A stretch of DNA of 64,000 nt from Halobellus sp. MBLA0158 (GTDB lineage: Archaea; Halobacteriota; Halobacteria; Halobacteriales; Haloferacaceae): contig NZ_JBGNYA010000001.1 of NCBI RefSeq assembly GCF_041477585.1, forward strand, positions 2,480,001 to 2,544,000, in the 5' to 3' direction. Below, piece by piece: positions 16,101 through 21,857 of the stretch; positions within the stretch are counted from its first letter, which is position 1, and each line of letters begins with the position of its first letter. Below the pieces are notes generated by a model that did no database searches, was not told the DNA's origin, and worked only from the letters and a program-made list of their open reading frames with translations. A program made the translations under genes and the position numbers.

Positions 16101-16940
16101 TCAGAGTTCGACCTGAGCGTCGCTGAGAAGCTCCTGCTTGGCCCGTTTGGCCTCGGGTCCTTCGGCGACGAGACCGGGCGTGGCCGGGGCGTCGTCGAAC
16201 CGATCCCGGTCCGGTCGGAGCGAGTCAAGCACCTCTTTGAACACCGGTCCCCGCCGCCCGGTCACGTGAACGAAGCCGCCGTACCGGCGCTCCGCGAACG
16301 GGGTCGCGTCGGGGTCCGGGAACGCCTCGTAGATGCAGTCGACGGCCTCGCGGATGTACTCGGCGGCTCGGTGCTGTGAGTGCTGACAGTCGCCGTAGAG
16401 CTGTTGGCGATGGCTGTCGTCGAGGTCGGCGTCGACGTGTGTGGCTGATTCGTATCGAACCCCCTCGCTGATCTCGCCGGAGAGGAAGCTGAGGTTCACG
16501 GTGACGCTGTCGGGGTAGCGCAGGATGACCAGAAAGAAAATCTGCTCGTCGACCGTGTAGCGCTCCTGAAGCCGGTAGTAACACTCCAGGTAGTACACCG
16601 CGAGCGCCCCGATCCAGTCGTCGCGCTCCCCGTCGACGTACGCGGTGGCGACGTCGTAGTAGTCCTCGCCGGCGACCTGGTGCAGGCGGTACTCGAAGCT
16701 CCGCTGCATCTCCTGGAGTTCGTCCTCGTACACCTCCGTGAGGGGAACGTCCGGGTCGTCCAGCAGTTCGCTCTTCCGCTCGCCGGCGGCCGCGATGCGC
16801 GACATATTCTCGTGGAGGTCCCGCTCGGCCTCCACGTCCGGGAGCGGAATCCGAACGGCCTGCTGGCGCAGGATCTCTTTCCCCGAATCGAATCGCGCGC
16901 GCCGTTCGGTCACACCGCTCGATAGACCGAGCGGCCGCAT
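16101..16940 (-). CDS. Unrecognised conserved-looking protein
   Basis: Soluble acidic protein of 279 aa that I do not recognise. It is largely helical: a Lys/Arg-rich start, a coiled segment (ERDLHENMSRIAAAGERKSELL), then YYDVATAYVDGERDDWIGALAVYYLECYYRLQERY and a beta segment EQIFFLVILRYPDSVTVNLSFLSGE. The middle has a His/Cys cluster, GDCQHSQHRAAEYIREAVDCIYEAF. It lies between nirK and the radical SAM gene but has no denitrification box upstream, so it may be unrelated. Its stop codon coincides with the end of the 80-bp repeat. Confidence 0.7.
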   Translation of the reverse strand: MRPLGLSSGVTERRARFDSGKEILRQQAVRIPLPDVEAERDLHENMSRIAAAGERKSELLDDPDVPLTEVYEDELQEMQRSFEYRLHQVAGEDYYDVATAYVDGERDDWIGALAVYYLECYYRLQERYTVDEQIFFLVILRYPDSVTVNLSFLSGEISEGVRYESATHVDADLDDSHRQQLYGDCQHSQHRAAEYIREAVDCIYEAFPDPDATPFAERRYGGFVHVTGRRGPVFKEVLDSLRPDRDRFDDAPATPGLVAEGPEAKRAKQELLSDAQVEL

Positions 16941-17003
16941 AACGGTTCACATTCGTCCGCCTCGTTCGCGTCGCCGGGCCGGAGCCGATCGACGAATCCG
17001 CGA

Positions 17004-18218
17004 TCAGTCGGCGCCCGCGCGGCCGCTCGGCATCGCGCCCTCGTACCCGTCGGGGACGTACGCACACAGCGGGTCGCTCTCCAGCGGATCGCCGGTGTGG
17101 GCGAAAGCCCGCGAGCGACTCCCTCCGCAGATGTGGCGGAACTCGCAGGCGCCGCACTTCCCGCGGAGCGCGTCGGGATCGCGGAGCGACCGGAAGAGGT
17201 CGCTCTCGCGGTAGCGCTCGACGAGGCTGTCCGACCGGACGTTTCCGGCCGACTGCGGGAGGAACCCGGAGGGGTAGATGTCGCCGGTGTGGCTGACGAA
17301 GGCGAAGCCGTCGCCGGCGGTGATGCCGAGCCGGCGGCCGATCCCGTCGTCGCCGGGCGCGTCGCTGGCGTCGCGCTTGCGCTGGATGGCGACCCGGCGG
17401 TAGTGCGGCGCCTCGGTCGTCTTCACGCCGAACGGCGCCGACTCGCTCACCTCCGAGAGCCACGCCATCGTCTCTTCGGCGCGCTCCGGCGACACCGGAT
17501 CCAGCACGCGGCCGCGACCGACGGGGACGAGGAAGAACACCGACCACAGCACTGCGCCGAGATCCGCGACCAGATCGCGGATGCTTTCCAGCTCGTCGAC
17601 GGTCGCGGCGCAGACGGTGGTGTTGATCTGGAGCGGGACGCCGGCCTCCTGCGCGGCGCGGGCGGCCGCGACGGTCTGGGCGAAGCTCCCGGACTCCCCT
17701 CGGAAGTCGTCGTGGGCCTCGGCCGAGGCCCCGTCGATGCTCAGCGCGAGGCGCTCGATGCCCGCGTCGGCGAGGTCCGCGACGACGTCCGGCGTGAGCG
17801 AGTTCGTCCCGCTGGGCGTCAGCGTCATCCGAAGTCCGCGGTCGGTCCCGTACTCGACCAGTTCGAGGAGGTCCGAGCGCGCCAGCGGGTCGCCGCCGGA
17901 GAGGACGACGAGCTGGCCGTCGCCGAACGAGCGGGCCTCGTCGAGGAGGCGCTTGCCCTCCTCGGTGGTGAGCTCGTCGGGGTGGCGCTCCGGCCGGGCG
18001 TCCGCGCGGCAGTGATCGCACGCGAGGTCGCACGCCTGGGTCACCTCCCAGACGAGGACGAACGGCCGCCGGCTGGTGTCGATCGCGCTCGGGTCCGGCG
18101 GCCCTCCCGGTTGGCCGCCGCGCTCCCCTCGCTCGGGTGCGACACCGTCGGGGCGACCGCGGGATCCGCGCTCCGATGCGGCGTTCGGACCGTGGGACGG
18201 CGAGTCCGTGTCGGGCAT
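17004..18218 (-). CDS. Radical SAM/SPASM enzyme
   Basis: Cytoplasmic iron-sulfur enzyme of 404 aa. A disordered Pro/Gly-rich N terminus (about 50 aa) is followed by the radical SAM motif Cys63-X3-Cys67-X2-Cys70 (TQACDLACDHC) and the SAM-binding GGDPLAR. A C-terminal SPASM-type cluster region follows (CGACEFRHICGG, then a late Cys in LCAYVP). Enzymes of this build modify peptides or act in cofactor synthesis; I recall the TIGR04053 group as the partner of CGCGG peptides. Such a peptide is encoded at 12150-12482 under an identical box and spacing. NirK needs no heme d1, so a d1 role is unlikely. Start ATG 18218 is fixed by the 44.5-bp box distance. Confidence 0.88.
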   Translation of the reverse strand: MPDTDSPSHGPNAASERGSRGRPDGVAPERGERGGQPGGPPDPSAIDTSRRPFVLVWEVTQACDLACDHCRADARPERHPDELTTEEGKRLLDEARSFGDGQLVVLSGGDPLARSDLLELVEYGTDRGLRMTLTPSGTNSLTPDVVADLADAGIERLALSIDGASAEAHDDFRGESGSFAQTVAAARAAQEAGVPLQINTTVCAATVDELESIRDLVADLGAVLWSVFFLVPVGRGRVLDPVSPERAEETMAWLSEVSESAPFGVKTTEAPHYRRVAIQRKRDASDAPGDDGIGRRLGITAGDGFAFVSHTGDIYPSGFLPQSAGNVRSDSLVERYRESDLFRSLRDPDALRGKCGACEFRHICGGSRSRAFAHTGDPLESDPLCAYVPDGYEGAMPSGRAGAD

Positions 18219-18256
18219 AGGCGATCGTTCGATCCCGTCCCCCCAGGATCACACGC

Positions 18257-18268
18257 CGAACATCTTCG
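18257..18268 (-). promoter_or_regulatory. Denitrification-box palindrome for the radical SAM gene
   Basis: CGAACATCTTCG, centred 44.5 bp before ATG 18218. A second identical site lies 37 bp away facing the other gene. Confidence 0.75.
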
Positions 18269-18293
18269 ACCGACGGACCGAGGCCGGCGTGAG

Positions 18294-18305
18294 CGAACAT
18301 CTTCG
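18294..18305 (+). promoter_or_regulatory. Denitrification-box palindrome for the second DUF2249 gene
   Basis: CGAACATCTTCG, centred 44.5 bp before ATG 18344. With the site at 18257 it forms a back-to-back pair between two divergent genes. Confidence 0.75.
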
Positions 18306-18343
18306 GCGTCGGATACCTACTCCGGCGGATCGAAACGTGGAGT

Positions 18344-18613
18344 ATGCACCCCGAAACACACCTCGCGGAGTTCGACGCGCCGAGCGACCGGGCGATCGAC
18401 TTCCTCGACGCGCGCGATCTGCCGCCGCCAGAGCCGCTCCAGGAGACGATGACGCGGCTCGCGGACCTCGACGGCGAGACGGTGTTCGTCCAACTGAACG
18501 ACCGGGTGCCGCAGTTCCTGTTCCCGAAGCTCGACGAGCAGGGCGTCGCCTACGAGACGAAAGAGACCGACGACGGGGTCCTCACCGCGATCTGGGACCC
18601 CGACGAGGAGTAG
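18344..18613 (+). CDS. DUF2249 domain protein (second copy)
   Basis: Protein of 89 aa with one DUF2249/TusA-like domain after a short N-terminal extension (DFLDARDLPPPEPLQETMTRLADL, then ETVFVQLNDRVPQFLFPKL and a closing strand). It is distantly similar to the DUF2249 protein at 12946-13179. No catalytic Cys is present. It is divergent from the radical SAM gene, with its own box at the standard 44.5 bp. The two DUF2249 copies may work as partners or bind a common ligand; function unknown. Confidence 0.85.
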   Translation: MHPETHLAEFDAPSDRAIDFLDARDLPPPEPLQETMTRLADLDGETVFVQLNDRVPQFLFPKLDEQGVAYETKETDDGVLTAIWDPDEE

Positions 18614-18616
18614 CGG

Positions 18617-18925
18617 TCACCGGGTTTCGGCGCTCTTCGCCAGGACCAACAGCGCGGTGCTCGGCTCGTCGGCGACCGGCGAGATCTGCTGGTCGCCGTC
18701 GAACCGGGCGACGTCGCCCGCCTTCAGGGCGTGTGTCTCGCCGCCGAGCTCCAGCCGCAGCGCGCCCTCGAGGAGGTACAAAACGATCTCGCGGTCGGGA
18801 TGGTCGTGCGGCGGGACGCGCTCGCCGGCGTCGAGGCTGAGTTTGACCGTCTTCGGCTCGCGGTCGGGGAAGACGTTCGCGTGCGGAGCGGCGTCCAGGT
18901 CGGGGAGGTGTTCGATTCGGGTCAT
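18617..18925 (-). CDS. Cupin-domain protein, downstream member of a pair
   Basis: Single-domain cupin of 102 aa. The metal-binding pattern is visible as PPHDHPDREIVLYLLEGALRLEL (two His and a Glu), with a second conserved motif near GDVARFDGDQQISPVA. It overlaps the upstream cupin by 4 bp (ATGA) and is co-transcribed with it from the box at 19357. Small cupins bind metals, sugars or act as enzymes such as dioxygenases; the substrate is not visible. The regulon membership suggests a link to nitrogen-oxide metabolism or its stress. Confidence 0.83.
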   Translation of the reverse strand: MTRIEHLPDLDAAPHANVFPDREPKTVKLSLDAGERVPPHDHPDREIVLYLLEGALRLELGGETHALKAGDVARFDGDQQISPVADEPSTALLVLAKSAETR

Positions 18926-19317
18926 CGGTCGGACTCCTCTTCGAGGGTCGGTTCGAACTCGTCGGCCGCGAGGCCGCGGCGGACCGGCTCGTGTTCCGCG
19001 TCGGTCGGCGGCGGCGCGGTGACGAGCAGCGCCTCCAGTCGCTCGTCGGCGGCGGCGCGGATCCCGCGGCGCGTCCCGGCCTCGATCGCGACGGCGTCGC
19101 CGGGGCCGACCGCGTGGGCCGTCTCGCCCTCGCGGACGGTGCCGCGCCCGGCCCGGACGTCGACGACGACGTCGCTGTCGGGCGCGTGGACCGGGATGTA
19201 CTGGCCGGGCTCGAAGCGCGCGACGACGGCCTTCGCCGAGTCGCCGCGGAACGCCTCGGCCGCGTCGAAGCGCTCCTCGCGGTATCCGCCGGTGGCCTCG
19301 AAGTCGATTCGTGGCAT
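18922..19317 (-). CDS. Cupin-like protein, first member of a pair
   Basis: Protein of 131 aa with a beta-barrel cupin pattern (VVARFEPGQYIPVHAPDSDVVVDVRAGRGTV, then GPGDAVAIEAGTRRGIRA). Only one His (in VHAP) remains of the usual ligand set, so metal binding may be lost or altered relative to its neighbour. The C-terminal 25 residues are acidic. It is translationally coupled to the second cupin. The promoter box is centred 45.5 bp before ATG 19317. A heteromeric cupin pair is possible. Confidence 0.78.
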   Translation of the reverse strand: MPRIDFEATGGYREERFDAAEAFRGDSAKAVVARFEPGQYIPVHAPDSDVVVDVRAGRGTVREGETAHAVGPGDAVAIEAGTRRGIRAAADERLEALLVTAPPPTDAEHEPVRRGLAADEFEPTLEEESDR

Positions 19318-19356
19318 CGGTCGGGAGAAGACGGTCTCGACCGATCGGTCTTTGCG

Positions 19357-19368
19357 CGAACATCTTCG
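19357..19368 (-). promoter_or_regulatory. Denitrification-box palindrome for the cupin pair
   Basis: CGAACATCTTCG, centred 45.5 bp before ATG 19317. Same sequence as the two sites at 18.3 kb. Confidence 0.72.
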
Positions 19369-19425
19369 TGTCGGGCCGCGCTGTGACGGGACATGTCACG
19401 GCGGACCGCACCGGGACGGTGGGGG

Positions 19426-19728
19426 CTACTCGGCGACGTAGGAGCGGTGCTCGCCGCGCGTGCGCTGATCGACGAACTGGTACCGCGTGGCGTCGCCGAA
19501 CTCGCCGGCTGAGGAATCCTCGCCGTCCCAGTCGTACACCTCGTCGGCGCCGTAGCAGTCGTGGCTCGTGAAGAGCGTGACGAGCTCGCGGGGCAGCGAC
19601 TCGCCCGCTTCGAGGTCGACGACGACGAGCCGGTCGGTGAAGCTCTTCGCCAGGAAGGCGTCGGCGACCGCCTCGTGTTGGCGCGCGCGCTCGACGAGTC
19701 GTTCCAGTTCGGCTTCCCGGTCGGTCAT
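19426..19728 (-). CDS. Small uncharacterised protein in the regulon
   Basis: Soluble acidic protein of 100 aa that I do not recognise. The N-terminal helix (ELERLVERARQHEAVADAFLAK) is followed by a strand LVVVDLEAGESLPRELVTLF and a segment with one Cys (TSHDCYGADEVYDW). ATG 19728 is preferred over longer frames because the palindromic box is centred exactly 44.5 bp upstream. It is divergent from the heme-copper-oxidase-like gene and shares that box with it, which suggests a functional pair. No function is proposed. Confidence 0.75.
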   Translation of the reverse strand: MTDREAELERLVERARQHEAVADAFLAKSFTDRLVVVDLEAGESLPRELVTLFTSHDCYGADEVYDWDGEDSSAGEFGDATRYQFVDQRTRGEHRSYVAE

Positions 19729-19766
19729 CACCGGAAGGAAGCGTGGCAGCGGCCTAACCCTGTCCG

Positions 19767-19778
19767 CGAACATATTCG
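19767..19778. promoter_or_regulatory. Bidirectional denitrification box
   Basis: CGAACATATTCG lies exactly midway between two divergent start codons, 44.5 bp from ATG 19728 (minus) and 44.5 bp from ATG 19817 (plus). A single bound dimer could activate both. Confidence 0.75.
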
Positions 19779-19816
19779 CGCTCAGACACACGGGCTCACA
19801 GACGCTACCGACGCGT

Positions 19817-21232
19817 ATGGGCGCGATCCCCGCCGACATCGAGACCGACACGCAGCCCCCGATGACGGTCCCCCTGCGGCACTTCGTCGTCGCGCTGGGG
19901 TTCCTGCTCGCGGGGGTCGTCCTCGGCGTGCTCGCGCCGCTGGGCGTCGCTCCCGGCCGGGCGACCCTCGCGCACGTCCACCTCCTGCTCGCCGGGTGGG
20001 TCTGCGTGACGATTATGGGCGCGATGACGCAGTTCGTCCCGGTGTGGTCGGGGACGGCGATCCACTCCGAGCGGCTCGCCGCGGCCCAGCTGTGGGGCGT
20101 CGGCGTCGGGCTCGCGGGGTTCGCGGGCAGTCTCCTCGTGAGCGCGTACCCCTGGCTGCCCGCGTTCGGAGCGGTCCTCTTGGCGGGCTTCTGGGTCTTC
20201 GTCTACAACCTCGGCCGGACGCTCCTGGGCGTGCGGCCGTGGGACGTCACCGAGCGGCACTTCGCGCTCGCGCTGGGCTTTCTCGTCGCCGTCACCGGCC
20301 TGGGACTGGCGCTCGCGGTCGGGTACGTCCGCCCGGTCTTCGCGGACGTGCCGGTCGTCCGGGGCGACGTGCGGGCCGCGCACGCGACGCTCGCGGTCTT
20401 CGGCGTCGTGTTGACGACGGTCTTCGGCGCGCTGTACCAGCTCGCGACGATGTTCACGCAGTCGGACCTCGACCGGCTGGACGCCCCGCTGCGGACCGTC
20501 GAGGAGGTCGGGTATCCGATCGGCGTGGTCGCGCTGGCCGGCGGGCGGCTCCTCGGGAGCCCGCTCGTGGGACGGCTCGGGGCGCTCCTGGTCGTCGCCG
20601 GCGTCGTCGCGATGGCGGTGATCCTGGGTCGCCGGCTCCGGCAGCGGACGGTCGAGTGGACGCCGATGCTCCGCCGCTACGGCGTGGCCGCGGCGGCGAT
20701 GCTGCTGTGGGCCGTCCCGACCGCGCGGGCGTGGCTCCTCGCACCGCTCGACCCCGCCCACACGTTCGGCGCGCCCGCGGGCGTGCATCTCCTGCTGTTC
20801 GGCGTCGTCGGGTTCGTCGTCGCGGGGACGCTGTACCACGTCGTGCCGTTCATCGTCTGGGTCCACCGGTACAGCGACCGCCTCGGCTTCGAGGCCGTGC
20901 CGATGATCGACGACCTCTACGACGCCCGCCTCGCGCGTGTCGATCTCGCGGCGCTCGTCGCGGGCGCGGCGGCGCTGACGCTCGCGGAGTCGGGCGTGTT
21001 TGCGGCCCAGGCGGTCCCGTGGGCCGGGATGGGCATCGAGACCGGAACCGCGGCGGCGACGCTGTTCGGCGGCGTCGCGAGCGGCGTCGGGTTCGCGGGC
21101 TTCGCCGCGAACCTCGTCGGCGTCGTGCGCGAGCACGGGACCAAGTCGCTCGCGGGGCTCCTGCTTCCCGCGCTCGATCGCTCGGACGGGCCGGCTCAGT
21201 CGCGGCCAGTCGAGGAGCGGCCCGAGAACTGA
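19817..21232 (+). CDS. Heme-copper-oxidase-like integral membrane protein
   Basis: Membrane protein of 471 aa with about twelve predicted helices. Conserved His-bearing helices include AHVHLLLAGWV, RAAHATLAVFGVVLTTVFGALYQL and VHLLLFGVVGFVVAGTLYHVVPFIVWVHR. The pattern is reminiscent of subunit I of heme-copper oxidases and NO reductases, but the protein is shorter and lacks the HHYWW and GHGHA signatures of the norB copy at 1454-3736. It may be a diverged NO or quinol enzyme, or a heme-binding membrane sensor. ATG 19817 gives the regulon's standard box distance, so it is expressed with nirK and norB. I am confident of the membrane nature, less so of the family. Confidence 0.75.
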   Translation: MGAIPADIETDTQPPMTVPLRHFVVALGFLLAGVVLGVLAPLGVAPGRATLAHVHLLLAGWVCVTIMGAMTQFVPVWSGTAIHSERLAAAQLWGVGVGLAGFAGSLLVSAYPWLPAFGAVLLAGFWVFVYNLGRTLLGVRPWDVTERHFALALGFLVAVTGLGLALAVGYVRPVFADVPVVRGDVRAAHATLAVFGVVLTTVFGALYQLATMFTQSDLDRLDAPLRTVEEVGYPIGVVALAGGRLLGSPLVGRLGALLVVAGVVAMAVILGRRLRQRTVEWTPMLRRYGVAAAAMLLWAVPTARAWLLAPLDPAHTFGAPAGVHLLLFGVVGFVVAGTLYHVVPFIVWVHRYSDRLGFEAVPMIDDLYDARLARVDLAALVAGAAALTLAESGVFAAQAVPWAGMGIETGTAAATLFGGVASGVGFAGFAANLVGVVREHGTKSLAGLLLPALDRSDGPAQSRPVEERPEN

Positions 21233-21323
21233 TATTTTCTCACGAGTCGCGATCGACTCCGGGCTCTGAGAGGCATCTGCGACTGAATCTTCCCGTTCGG
21301 TCGACCGGGAGCGACCTCGTCCG

Positions 21324-21761
21324 TCAGCCATCCTCCCACGCTTCACGCCGCCGCTGGTACTCCGGGTCGGACTCCACTCGGTCCAGGTACTCCCGATACA
21401 CCTGCGAGATCCGGTACTTCTCCTCGTCGTACCACTGCTGGGGCTCGCGTTCGGTCCCGTCGTCGTCGTACTTCCGTCCGCCCGGGTACTTCGCGTACCG
21501 GAGGCTCCGCGTCCAGCCCATCTGGAGGTACTTCCGCGCCATATCCATCCCGACGAACTCCTCGCGCGCCTTGTACTCCCGAAACCGCTCGTAGATGGCT
21601 TCGGCTCCCTCCTCGGCGTCTTCGAGCGTTTTGATCCCCCACAGCGGCAGGAGTTCGTCCTTGTACGGCTGGACCTTGAACGCCCCCTCTTCGCCGCGGC
21701 CGATCTCGTACTCCTCGGGGTGCTCGCGGAAGTCGACGTCGTACTCGGGACCGTCGCTCAT
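21324..21761 (-). CDS. DUF4385-family protein
   Basis: Soluble protein of 145 aa made of one DUF4385-type domain: YDVDFREHPEEYEIGRGEEGAFKVQPYKDELLPLW, then AIYERFREYKAREEFVGMDMARKYLQMGWTRS and a C-terminal DEEKYRISQVYREYLDRV. The family occurs in bacteria, archaea and phages and has no known function. ATG 21761 matches where the family usually begins. A GTG at 21803 is in frame, and the A/T-rich stretch at about 21826-21835 could be a TATA box for a leaderless start there. That same stretch is the TATA box of the divergent hyuA gene. Confidence 0.85.
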   Translation of the reverse strand: MSDGPEYDVDFREHPEEYEIGRGEEGAFKVQPYKDELLPLWGIKTLEDAEEGAEAIYERFREYKAREEFVGMDMARKYLQMGWTRSLRYAKYPGGRKYDDDGTEREPQQWYDEEKYRISQVYREYLDRVESDPEYQRRREAWEDG

Positions 21762-21857
21762 CGGTGCTGGCGAGCCGTAGGCGTCCTCGCCTGTTGACTC
21801 CACCGGCCGATTTCGGGTTCCTCTACCCTTTTATTCGCCGCGTCGAGAACGGGTGGT

